NCBI GenBank assembly: GCA_030433055.1
Contig: JAUILJ010000545.1
Location: 1 to 5,976 of the forward strand
DNA from: Polyangia bacterium
GTDB taxonomy: Bacteria > Myxococcota_A > Polyangia > Polyangiales > Polyangiaceae
Length of the DNA: 5,976 nucleotides
Direction: 5' to 3'
Shown piece by piece: positions 1 to 5,406 of the stretch. The notes below the pieces were generated by a model. That model did no database searches. It was given only the letters and a program-made list of their open reading frames with translations, and had not been told where the DNA came from. The position numbers and the translations under genes were made by a program. Position 1 is the stretch's first letter. Every line of letters starts with the position of its first letter.

Positions 1-83
1 GCGTGCCCCTGCTGCTCACCGCCTCCTTCACCGCGGCCACGCGCGCCGCCGCCGACCGCCAGCTCGTCCCTCGGGGCGCCTAA
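1..83 (+). CDS. C-terminal end of an unidentified protein (partial)
   Basis: The frame starting at base 3 is open from the window edge to a TAA at 81-83 and encodes a tail ending AADRQLVPRGA. Almost every codon ends in G or C (25 of 26; only one CCT), which is the coding signature of this genome. That signature makes this frame more convincing than the opposite-strand frame over the same bases. The gene would converge on the - strand operon. Too little is visible to name a product; no domain or motif is recognisable. The call rests only on codon usage and a clean stop, and the alternative is that the - strand TPR frame is the real gene here. Confidence 0.45.
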   Translation, partial: VPLLLTASFTAATRAAADRQLVPRGA

Positions 84-311
84 CGTCCGTCCGGGACTCC
101 TATGCTCGACGTCACGACCCTGCTGATCGACGCGCTCGTGGCACTCGCCCAGGGCGACCCACGCGCGTTCGTCGCTCGGTGTGGTGACCGCCAGCAAGCG
201 AAACAGCGTGGCGGCGTCCGCGTAGCGCTCGGCTTCGAACAGCCAGTGCCCCGCGGCGTAGAGCAGCTCCGGGGAGGGCTCGTCGGAGCCCTCCATTGCC
301 GTGTGGATCAT
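1..311 (-). CDS. TPR protein resembling SycD/LcrH-type type III secretion chaperones (partial)
   Basis: An ATG at 311-309 lies 5 bases after the stop of the 208-residue gene. It has only a weak GAG in front of it, so translation is probably coupled. The first ~60 residues form a TPR-like helical pair: PELLYAAGHWLFEAERYADA, then a second helix containing WVALGECHERV. This resembles the first repeat of SycD/LcrH/IpgC chaperones, which hold translocators in the cytoplasm before type III export. That family's proteins are usually around 150-170 residues with about three TPRs. Beyond residue ~62 the frame stays open to the window edge, but the TPR pattern is lost, a TTA codon appears and the translation becomes Gly/Arg-rich. 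It also overlaps the + strand gene end. I infer a real N-terminus and a doubtful remainder, possibly from a frameshift, rearrangement or truncation. The chaperone assignment rests on the helix pattern plus the neighbouring gene. Confidence 0.6.
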   Translation of the reverse strand, partial: MIHTAMEGSDEPSPELLYAAGHWLFEAERYADAATLFRLLAVTTPSDERAWVALGECHERVDQQGRDVEHRSPGRTLGAPRDELAVGGGARGRGEGGGEQQGH

Positions 312-316
312 GTTGC

Positions 317-943
317 TCAGATGTTCTTGGCGATCATGTCCGGAGCCGCCTCGAGCTTCTGGACGATGTTGGTGGTGAGCTGAACCAGCGTGGTGCGCTT
401 GGTCATGTGGCTCTGCAGCTTCAGCATCTCGATCTCGGACTGATCGCCGAGGTTGTCCGCCATGTCGGCGACGCTCTGCTTGTCGGCGAGCCATTCGTCT
501 TTGGAGGAGGGGAAGTAGTACGAAAGCGACCCGTCATCGGTAGTCTTGGTCCTCGCCTCATTCTTCTTGTCGAAGTAAGCCAGTTTGGCTTCGAGCTGCC
601 GTCGAATCGGATCCTCGTCGCGGAGGGTGTCGATCGCCTTCTGCATCTCATCGTGCATGGCCTGGTACTCCGCGTCGCTCTTGGGTGGCTGGTACTTTCC
701 CATCGCGTTCTCGAAGTCCTTGATCGCGGAGCGCTGGTTGATACGGGCCTGCTGCTCAGCCATCATCGTCTTCACTTCGTCGTCCAGCTTCCCGAGTCGT
801 GTGGACAGCAGCACCATCATCTCTTCCACACCGAGGTAGGGCGACTCGGGGATCCCCCCCGCCGCGGCGCATGCAGGGTCGCTGCTATCGATGAAGGGGT
901 TGGGCTGCAGGTTGGGTGAAATGCTTAGACCTTGGTGTCCCAT
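317..943 (-). CDS. Helical protein, candidate type III secretion filament/translocator-like substrate (208 aa)
   Basis: The ATG at 943-941 is preceded by GAAAGGA about 10 bases upstream, overlapping the stop of the 68-residue gene. The TGA is at 319-317. There is no signal peptide or membrane segment. The N-terminal ~35 residues are Pro/Ser/Ala-rich and probably disordered. Residues ~38-82 and ~90-130 are heptad-like, charged helices (STRLGKLDDEVKTMMAEQQ). Residues ~168-208 form a long C-terminal amphipathic helix (LKLQSHMTKRTTLVQLTTNI) ending MIAKNI. A disordered N-terminus plus a C-terminal coiled-coil helix ending in Ile-x-x-Asn-Ile is the pattern of EspA-like filament and other type III secreted coiled-coil proteins. 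The next gene looks like a TPR chaperone, which fits a substrate-chaperone pair. The coding call is strong. The type III role is inference from pattern and context, and the protein could instead be a cytoplasmic coiled-coil protein of unknown role. Confidence 0.88.
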   Translation of the reverse strand: MGHQGLSISPNLQPNPFIDSSDPACAAAGGIPESPYLGVEEMMVLLSTRLGKLDDEVKTMMAEQQARINQRSAIKDFENAMGKYQPPKSDAEYQAMHDEMQKAIDTLRDEDPIRRQLEAKLAYFDKKNEARTKTTDDGSLSYYFPSSKDEWLADKQSVADMADNLGDQSEIEMLKLQSHMTKRTTLVQLTTNIVQKLEAAPDMIAKNI

Positions 944-958
944 CGTTCTGGTTTCCTT

Positions 959-1165
959 TCAGCAGCGAGCGGCGAAGGGCGCCGCGAGTTTGGTGGGGGG
1001 TGGAGGGGCGGTGAGCTGTTCGAAGGTCTCTTCGTCGAGCACCAGAGTGGCGTCCTTGAACTGGGCCAAGGCGGCGTACGCTTGTTCCCAGGCGCGGTTC
1101 TGTTCGTCGAGCTCGCGCTCGATGCGCTCCAGGGTGGCGAGGGTGATATTGTCTTGCTGGGTCAT
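959..1165 (-). CDS. Small acidic helical protein, first gene of the operon (68 aa)
   Basis: I do not recognise this protein. The chosen ATG at 1165-1163 has AAAAGG 7 bases upstream. A longer in-frame start exists at 1285, but the residues it adds are Arg/Gly-rich, unlike coding sequence, and it would run through the leader hairpin. The protein starts MTQQDNITLATLERIEREL and has one helical, possibly coiled-coil stretch (residues ~8-40). An acidic segment (VLDEETFEQL) and a Pro-rich end (PPPPTKLAAPFAARC) follow. It has no signal peptide or membrane segment. It lacks the features of a type III needle subunit, such as an Asn-Pro turn flanked by two helices. The stop is 15 bases from the next start and overlaps that gene's ribosome binding site, so the two are co-translated. 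By position it could be a small chaperone or co-secreted partner, but this is inference only. Confidence 0.72.
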   Translation of the reverse strand: MTQQDNITLATLERIERELDEQNRAWEQAYAALAQFKDATLVLDEETFEQLTAPPPPTKLAAPFAARC

Positions 1166-1185
1166 GGCACTACCTTTTGTTTCCT

Positions 1186-1203
1186 CCGGGATTCCATTCC
1201 CGG
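1186..1203 (-). promoter_or_regulatory. Leader hairpin just upstream of the operon's ribosome binding site
   Basis: CCGGGA and TCCCGG form a perfect 6-bp stem with a 6-base loop. In the - strand transcript it ends 20 bases before the ATG of the 68-residue gene. The hairpin's 3' base is also part of a GGAGG at 1187-1183, which lies 17 bases from the ATG, too far to be the main Shine-Dalgarno. The AAAAGG at 1178-1173 is better placed. The arrangement could make ribosome loading depend on structure, but function is inference. Confidence 0.35.
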
Positions 1204-1328
1204 GTGTTAGAAGCCCAGGCAACGGCCCCCCACGCTTGACCCTTGCGTAGCCCCGAGGGCACGCACGCCACCTGCTCCCTCGCACGCGACGTTCGTTTCC
1301 CCACGAGTGCCCTCGAGGGAGGCTGCCC

Positions 1329-1358
1329 GTCCTATCGCGGCTTGGGGTGCGGTAGGAC
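1329..1358 (+). repeat. Inverted repeat, 10-bp stem hairpin
   Basis: GTCCTATCGC (1329-1338) pairs with GCGGTAGGAC (1349-1358) across a 10-base loop. All ten pairs form in + strand RNA, one as a G-U wobble. In - strand RNA the same position is an A-C mismatch, which favours a + strand transcript as the folded form. It lies 225 bases before the peptidase start and is followed by a 5-bp hairpin at 1371-1384. There is no U-tract, so it is not a textbook terminator. A structured 5' leader or an operator are the alternatives. Confidence 0.5.
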
Positions 1359-1582
1359 CTGCCTCACTGGAGGGCCATTGCCCTGGCTGACCCTGCTTTC
1401 GCCCCGAGCCGCAGCCGGTTGCGCAGATTGTTGCCGACACCTGCGTACACCGCGACAGATGAAGAGGTTTCGAGGCGACCGGGTGGCGCCCGCGGTATGC
1501 TTGCTGAGGTGGAGCGGGGTGGCCTGGCTGGCGCGCCCGCTCCCAGGACCTCCGGAGTTGGAGTCCCCACAGGGCGCTGCGA

Positions 1583-2929
1583 ATGAGACGTACACGAACA
1601 TGGAGCTTGGGTTTGGGGTTAGGCGTGCTGTACGCCGCCTCGGCTGACGCGACGCCCCAGTTGGCCGCGCCTTGGCCCTGCGGCGTCACCTATTCGATCA
1701 CTCAGGGGCACAACACCGGTAGCCACACGGCGGAGGGGGCCTACGCCTGGGACATCGGTATCGGCCTCGGTGGAGAGGTGAGCGCTCCAGCGGATGGAAC
1801 CGTACGAATGATCCGCATGGATTCAAACTCCTACGGCTGTGACTCGGCGTACGCCAATGACGCCAACTACGTGATCATCGACTTCGGCGACGGCACCGAA
1901 GCGCTCTTCTTGCACCTGCAGGCTGGCAGCTCGAACCTGCAAGTGGGCCAGGCGGTGAAGCGGGGAGACGTCGTGGCGAGGGTTGGCAACAGCGGCTGGA
2001 TCTGCGGCACTCATCTGCACTTCCAGATCCAGCAAACTTGCGGCTCATGGTGGTGCCAGAGCATCCCGAGCAGCTTTCAAGCCTTCGGTGACCCTGCGCC
2101 TGGTACGAGCATCACCAGTGACAACTGCGGTCCGCCGCCTAGCTGCGACGCCCGGCTCAGCGGCTCGGAGCTAGTCATCGACGAGCAGAACTCGGCGTGC
2201 TTCGAGCGAGCGACCTCCTACTGGTGGGACGTTGCCGAAGGCTACGCGGGCCACCACTACTACACCTTCACCACCGACGCGACCAACGTGGAGACCTTTG
2301 GTCGCTGGCACTTCCACGTGGATACAGCGGGAGACTACGAGCTGTGGGCCCACATCCCGAACAGCGAGGCGAGCTCGGAGCGCGCAGTCTACGAGGTGTT
2401 CGACGGCGCCAGCACGACGCGCAGCCCCAGCGTGAACCAAGCCAGCCAGAAGGGCTGGGTCAGCCTGGGCGTCTACTCGCTGACTCAGGGTGAAGACCGC
2501 CACGTCACTCTGGGCGACAACACCGGCGAGAACTACGACGCCCTGATGCGGAAGCTGGCGTTCGACGCCATCCGCTGGTCGCCCGCGGGCTCGGCAGGCA
2601 GCGGGGGAACCGGCAACGGCGGTTCGAGCGCCAGCGGAGGCGCCGCGAGCGTCGGGGGTACCGGCAACCAGAGCAGCGGTGGGAGCGCCAACGCAGCTGC
2701 GGGTACCACGGGGAATTGGCCCGGAGCCGGCAGCGCGGGTGTCGGAGCCACGGGTGACGGCGGGAGCGCTGGCGCCGGGTTCAACCCGGCGACCAGCACC
2801 TCCGACGGGGACTCCGGATGTGCTTGCCGAGTCGGGGACACCCACCGTCCGGCTAGACACGCGTCGTGGGCAGGCCTGGGAGCATTGCTCAGCCTCTGGG
2901 TGCGCCGGCGCCGCCGGGCCGCGCGCTGA
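1583..2929 (+). CDS. Exported M23 (LytM-like) peptidase with golvesin/Xly-type domain and MYXO-CTERM anchor (448 aa)
   Basis: This is a probable zinc endopeptidase that cuts peptide cross-bridges of peptidoglycan or another glycine-rich target outside the cytoplasm. The ATG has AGGG 8 bases upstream. Residues 1-23 are a signal peptide (RRTRTW, a hydrophobic core, then ASADA). Residues ~36-168 are the M23 domain. Zinc ligands are His48, Asp57 and His146, and catalytic histidines are His111 (LFLHLQ) and His144 (THLHF). The His48-Asp57 gap is longer than the usual HxxxD, as in M23 members with an H...YAWD motif. Residues ~196-333 resemble the golvesin/Xly carbohydrate-binding-like domain (AGDYELWAHIPN, ending LAFDAIRW). 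Residues ~335-400 are a Gly/Ser/Ala linker. Residues 411-448 are a MYXO-CTERM-type tail: GCAC, a short hydrophobic helix and RRRRR. Eight cysteines before the tail suggest disulfides, fitting export. The tail is probably processed by a myxosortase-type system, leaving the enzyme surface-anchored or released. Confidence 0.95.
   Translation: MRRTRTWSLGLGLGVLYAASADATPQLAAPWPCGVTYSITQGHNTGSHTAEGAYAWDIGIGLGGEVSAPADGTVRMIRMDSNSYGCDSAYANDANYVIIDFGDGTEALFLHLQAGSSNLQVGQAVKRGDVVARVGNSGWICGTHLHFQIQQTCGSWWCQSIPSSFQAFGDPAPGTSITSDNCGPPPSCDARLSGSELVIDEQNSACFERATSYWWDVAEGYAGHHYYTFTTDATNVETFGRWHFHVDTAGDYELWAHIPNSEASSERAVYEVFDGASTTRSPSVNQASQKGWVSLGVYSLTQGEDRHVTLGDNTGENYDALMRKLAFDAIRWSPAGSAGSGGTGNGGSSASGGAASVGGTGNQSSGGSANAAAGTTGNWPGAGSAGVGATGDGGSAGAGFNPATSTSDGDSGCACRVGDTHRPARHASWAGLGALLSLWVRRRRRAAR
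2602..2668 (+). repeat. Degenerate Gly/Ser-coding repeat within the peptidase linker
   Basis: The 16-mers CGGGGGAACCGGCAAC (2602-2617) and CGGGGGTACCGGCAAC (2653-2668) differ at one base and sit 51 bases apart in the same frame. Both encode the Gly-Gly-Thr-Gly-Asn unit of the linker. The period is a whole number of codons, so copy-number change would keep the frame. It looks like a low-complexity spacer grown by internal duplication. Confidence 0.55.
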
Positions 2930-2948
2930 CCGAAGCGCGCCCAGCTGC

Positions 2949-3374
2949 TCAGTCGTAGCCAGGCTGGCGGGCGCGCTTCTTGTCGCCTTGGCGCTTCTTC
3001 GCGTCGAGGCGTCGGGCCTGGGCCGCCCGGCTCGGTTTGGTCGGACGGCGGCGCTTTGGGCGCACCAGCGCCTGCCGAATCAAATCGCTCAGGCGCTCCC
3101 GCGCGAGCTCGAGGTTGCGCCTCTGATCTCGAGTGTCCTGCACGACGACGACGATCACGCCCTCGAGGCTCGCGCGGGACCCCGCGAGCTGGATCAATCG
3201 AGAGCGCGTATCGTCGCTGAGCACCCTCGAGTGCGCAGCATCGAAACGCAGCTCGACCTTCGACGCGACCTTGTTGACGTTCTGACCACCAGGGCCCGAC
3301 GCGCGCACCGCGGACCACGTCAGCTCGGAAGCCGGAATGATTATCCGCGTGGTTATTTCTAGTGGCTCAGCCAT
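2949..3374 (-). CDS. arfB: Alternative ribosome-rescue factor ArfB, peptidyl-tRNA hydrolase (141 aa)
   Basis: ArfB (YaeJ, the ICT1 family) enters stalled ribosomes lacking a stop codon and hydrolyses the peptidyl-tRNA. Residues ~5-100 are the release-factor catalytic domain with the GGQ motif at 29-31 in SGPGGQNVNKVASKVELRFD. Residues ~101-141 are a Lys/Arg-rich tail containing RRRPTKPSRAAQARRL, which closely matches the E. coli ArfB tail that threads the empty mRNA channel. The length of 141 residues matches E. coli ArfB (140) and is far shorter than RF1/RF2; no stop-codon recognition domain is present. The ATG at 3374-3372 was chosen because GGAG lies 6 bases upstream and it gives the family length. 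An upstream in-frame ATG at 3467 would add 31 non-conserved residues. The stop faces the peptidase stop across 19 bases. Confidence 0.94.
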   Translation of the reverse strand: MAEPLEITTRIIIPASELTWSAVRASGPGGQNVNKVASKVELRFDAAHSRVLSDDTRSRLIQLAGSRASLEGVIVVVVQDTRDQRRNLELARERLSDLIRQALVRPKRRRPTKPSRAAQARRLDAKKRQGDKKRARQPGYD

Positions 3375-3384
3375 GACGCACTCC
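3375..3384 (-). promoter_or_regulatory. Ribosome binding site that decides the arfB start
   Basis: In - strand orientation GGAG (3384-3381) is followed by a 6-base spacer and the ATG at 3374. This supports the family-length start over the upstream ATG at 3467. Confidence 0.7.
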
Positions 3385-3551
3385 GTGGGTGGCTGGTAAC
3401 CAGCGGCCTGCATGGCCTCACCAGGGGCACCCTTCTTGCCGGGGCGCGCACCATAGCTCATAGCCAAACTGCCCGCCGCCGGGCGTCGGAGCGCGGTCGG
3501 CCGCGACGCGCCTCACCCCCCGAAAAGGCCTCAGAATCCTTTTGATATCTC

Positions 3552-3569
3552 GATCGAAAAAATTCGATC
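3552..3569. repeat. AT-rich inverted repeat
   Basis: GATCGAA and TTCGATC form a perfect 7-bp inverted repeat around AAAA in the most AT-rich part of the window. Its symmetry and position between divergent promoters suggest an operator. No T-run follows, so it is not a typical intrinsic terminator. It may serve either gene. Confidence 0.5.
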
Positions 3570-3666
3570 ACTCACGACGTGCGTTGCACACAGCCAACGA
3601 CTTTCTCGAGTTCGCGCTGACCGGCGCGCGTTACTGCAAGGGAATCCCATGCGTTTCCGCCGCGTC

Positions 3667-3696
3667 ACGTGTTGTCATTAGCGAGTAGAAACACGT
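3667..3696. repeat. Inverted repeat ACGTGTT-N16-AACACGT
   Basis: ACGTGTT (3667-3673) and AACACGT (3690-3696) are perfect inverted copies whose centres lie 23 bases apart, about two helical turns. A dimeric regulator could bind such half-sites on the same DNA face. It lies ~220 bases upstream of the regulator start. Chance occurrence cannot be excluded. Confidence 0.35.
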
Positions 3697-3820
3697 CAGG
3701 CGCCAGACCTTGAACGGCGCCCACATTCGATATCAATCGCTGACATCGCCTTTGCCCGAGCGACCGGGGATAGTTTGTCATCACGTCCGTAGACAATCAG
3801 GAGCGAGCGAGCGACGGTAT

Positions 3821-3853
3821 TGTTCGAAGGGCTGCCTCTGCAGCGCTCGAACA
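3821..3853 (+). promoter_or_regulatory. Two-tier hairpin / inverted repeat upstream of the LuxR-type regulator
   Basis: TGTTCGA (3821-3827) pairs perfectly with TCGAACA (3847-3853). Inside it GCTGC (3831-3835) pairs with GCAGC (3840-3844) around a CTCT loop, with a 3/2 internal bulge between. It ends 64 bases before the GTG start. It could be a leader RNA hairpin or an operator for autoregulation by the downstream HTH protein. There is no U-tract to make it a classical terminator. Confidence 0.45.
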
Positions 3854-3904
3854 CGGCGCTGCAAATTGAACCGCTTGCTCATTGACCGCCCAGCAGTCGC
3901 GCGC

Positions 3905-3909
3905 GGAGG
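3905..3909 (+). promoter_or_regulatory. Strong Shine-Dalgarno that sets the GTG start of the regulator
   Basis: GGAGG is followed by an 8-base spacer and GTG at 3918-3920. It is the strongest ribosome binding site in the window. It argues against the in-frame TTG at 3882, which has no such site. Confidence 0.8.
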
Positions 3910-3917
3910 TGCGAAGA

Positions 3918-5378
3918 GTGACTCCCAAGACCCATCCAACTCAACCCAAGGCCGCCCACGGCCTCAATGGCCTGACCAAGCGGCAGCGGGACGTGCTGGA
4001 CCTCCTGGCCCAAGGCTACCCCAACCGTGAGATCGCGGGGGAGCTGCGGCTCTCGGTGTCCACGGTCAAGACCCACGTCGAGAACTTGCTCAAGGCGCTC
4101 GGCGCGAGTAACCGCACGGAAGCAGCGGCCATCGCGCGCTCCCTGGGAGATGTCTCGGCGGAGGACCTCGGGAGCCACTCGAGGATCGTTTCCGTGGACC
4201 CATTCGAAGCGCGCCCGGCGGTCGCCGTACTGCGCTTCGACACCTACGGCGACGATCCCGTCGAGGCGAGCTTCGCCGCGGGCCTGGTCGACGATCTGAT
4301 CACGCTGCTCAGCAAGTGGCGCTGGTTCCCGGTGATCGCTCGAAGTACCAGCATCCACGTTGGCGGCAGTGATCACCCGACTCCGAAGCTCGGGGAGCTG
4401 GTGGGCGCGGAGTATCTGGTGACAGGGAGCGTGCGGCGCTCAGGCGAGGGCTTGCGTATCACCGCGCGCCTCGATGCCGTCAGCAAGGGTCACTGCCTGT
4501 GGTCGGAGAACTTCGACGTGAACATGGGTCTGCTCTTCGAGCTCCAGGACGAGCTGGCGAAGAACATCGTGGGCAAGGCCTACCCCGAGCTGATGCGCGC
4601 GGAAGGGCAACGGAGTATCGGCTCGCCCACGGAGAACCTCGGCGCGTGGGAACTCACCCACCAGGGCCTGCTAGGTACTGACGATCGTTCCCGGGACGGC
4701 AATGAGAGGGCCCTGGATTTTTTTGAGCGAGCCCTGAGCCGGGATGCCAAGTTCATGCTTGCGCTCTACGGACGGGGCTACGCGCTGTACCAAAACATCA
4801 TCAACCAGTGGGTGCCCGACGTGACCCAGAGCTACGAAGCGCTGAACACTACCGCCGAGCGCGCGCTGGCGACGGACCCCAAGGACGCGATCGGCTGGTA
4901 CCTCAAGGGGCGATCGGAGATGACTCAGGGCAACTACGACGCCCACCGCCTGCTGGAGACCTCCGCGGAGATCAACCCGAGCTTCGCATCGGCGCACGCC
5001 GCCCTGGGCCACGTGCGGTTGGCCCGAGGTGACCAGCGCGGCTTCGATAGCATGCGGCTGGCGGCGCGCTTGAGCCCGCGCGCGTACGCGGCGGGGCTCG
5101 GCTTCGCGCACTTCATCGCGAGTGACTATGAGCGCGCCGTTAGCGCTTGTCGGGAGGCGCTGGTGACGCGCCCGCACTATGCGTTTGGCCATGCCCTGCT
5201 GTGCGCCTCACTGGGTATGGCAGAACGCACCAGTGAAGCGCAAGCCGAGCGCTCGAGGCTTCAGAGCTACCACCCCAGCTTCCGCCTCGCTGGCATTCGC
5301 GCTATGATTCCGCGCGGACAGACGGACATCGCCGATCGGGTGGTGGACGGACTGCAGCGCGCAGGCTTCGACGAGTAG
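3918..5378 (+). CDS. LuxR-type HTH regulator fused to TolB/FlgO-like and TPR-like domains (486 aa)
   Basis: Probable one-component DNA-binding transcriptional regulator, cytoplasmic. The GTG start is set by GGAGG 8 bases upstream; a TTG at 3882 would add 12 residues. Residues ~19-73 are a LuxR/GerE helix-turn-helix: LTKRQRDVLDLLAQGYPNRE, IA, then LSVSTVKTHVENLLKALGAS. Residues ~100-220 match the TolB N-terminal/FlgO-like domain: AVAVLRFDTYGDDPVEASFA, VIARSTS, GAEYLVTGSVRRSGEGLRIT, LWSENFD. Residues ~240-450 are helical repeats of TPR type (ALDFFERALSRDAKF, ALATDPKDAIGWYLKGRSEM, AVSACREALVTRPHYAFGHA). In this arrangement the middle and TPR parts are best known fused to CadC/OmpR-type winged helices or class III cyclases, so the LuxR fusion is less usual. 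There is no receiver domain, AAA domain or membrane segment, so the signal is unknown and is probably sensed by the TolB/TPR part. Inverted repeats upstream suggest possible autoregulation. Confidence 0.94.
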   Translation: MTPKTHPTQPKAAHGLNGLTKRQRDVLDLLAQGYPNREIAGELRLSVSTVKTHVENLLKALGASNRTEAAAIARSLGDVSAEDLGSHSRIVSVDPFEARPAVAVLRFDTYGDDPVEASFAAGLVDDLITLLSKWRWFPVIARSTSIHVGGSDHPTPKLGELVGAEYLVTGSVRRSGEGLRITARLDAVSKGHCLWSENFDVNMGLLFELQDELAKNIVGKAYPELMRAEGQRSIGSPTENLGAWELTHQGLLGTDDRSRDGNERALDFFERALSRDAKFMLALYGRGYALYQNIINQWVPDVTQSYEALNTTAERALATDPKDAIGWYLKGRSEMTQGNYDAHRLLETSAEINPSFASAHAALGHVRLARGDQRGFDSMRLAARLSPRAYAAGLGFAHFIASDYERAVSACREALVTRPHYAFGHALLCASLGMAERTSEAQAERSRLQSYHPSFRLAGIRAMIPRGQTDIADRVVDGLQRAGFDE

Positions 5379-5406
5379 CCGATCTCACAGCACAGGGGCC
5401 GGAGCA

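Larger units (their letters stand above)
1166..1582. other. Divergent intergenic region with several hairpins, no convincing gene
   Basis: This 417-base gap separates the - strand operon from the + strand peptidase gene, so both promoters should lie in it. The open frames here have poor codon bias and no domains. Visible structure includes a hairpin at 1186-1203, a perfect palindrome CCCTCGAGGG at 1310-1319, a long hairpin at 1329-1358 and a small one at 1371-1384 (AGGGC/GCCCT, loop CATT). There is also a bulged hairpin at 1546-1566, just ahead of the peptidase ribosome binding site. No convincing sigma-70 or sigma-54 promoter was found. One - strand frame around 1370-1460 reads VYAGVGNNLRNRLR, faintly like a GIY-YIG nuclease core, but lacks the rest of that domain. 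Confidence 0.6.
3375..3917. other. Divergent control region between arfB and the LuxR-TolB-TPR regulator
   Basis: This 543-base gap lies between two divergent genes and holds no convincing open frame. It is more AT-rich than the rest, most clearly at 3537-3570, as expected for promoter DNA. A weak + strand promoter candidate is TTGAAC (3710-3715) with TATCAA (3731-3736), but the spacing of 15 is short. TTGTCAT occurs twice in direct orientation (3672-3678 and 3775-3781), the second also forming TTGTC-N12-GACAA at 3775-3796. Near arfB, GCGTCG (3483-3488) can pair with CGACGC (3504-3509). Three clearer inverted repeats are listed separately. Confidence 0.6.

Noticed and set aside
1164..1181. 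Sigma-54-like TGGCAC on the + strand
   Set aside because: The -12 GC element is absent at the required spacing, and the bases are the complement of the ribosome binding site and start codon of the 68-residue gene.
1243..1647. + strand frame of 134 residues before the peptidase
   Set aside because: It overlaps the peptidase start in another frame, and its Cys/Arg/Pro-rich composition has no pattern of real protein.
2171..2860. Long - strand open frame opposite the peptidase gene
   Set aside because: It is antisense to a clear M23/golvesin-like protein. Its Ala/Arg/Val-rich translation has no domain and is a by-product of GC-rich codon bias.
2533..3318. 261-residue - strand frame spanning the peptidase end and arfB
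   Set aside because: It overlaps two well-supported genes in other frames and reads as Arg/Pro-rich low complexity.
3375..3467. Upstream start for arfB giving a 172-residue protein
   Set aside because: The added 31 residues are not family-like, whereas the start at 3374 has GGAG 6 bases upstream and gives 141 residues, matching E. coli ArfB.
3619..3645. Sigma-54-like CCGGCGCGCGTTACTGCA upstream of the regulator
   Set aside because: The spacing between the GG and GC elements is 11 rather than 10 and the -24 box is poor.
3882..3917. TTG start for the LuxR-type regulator
   Set aside because: It has no Shine-Dalgarno; GGAGG is ideally placed for the GTG at 3918.
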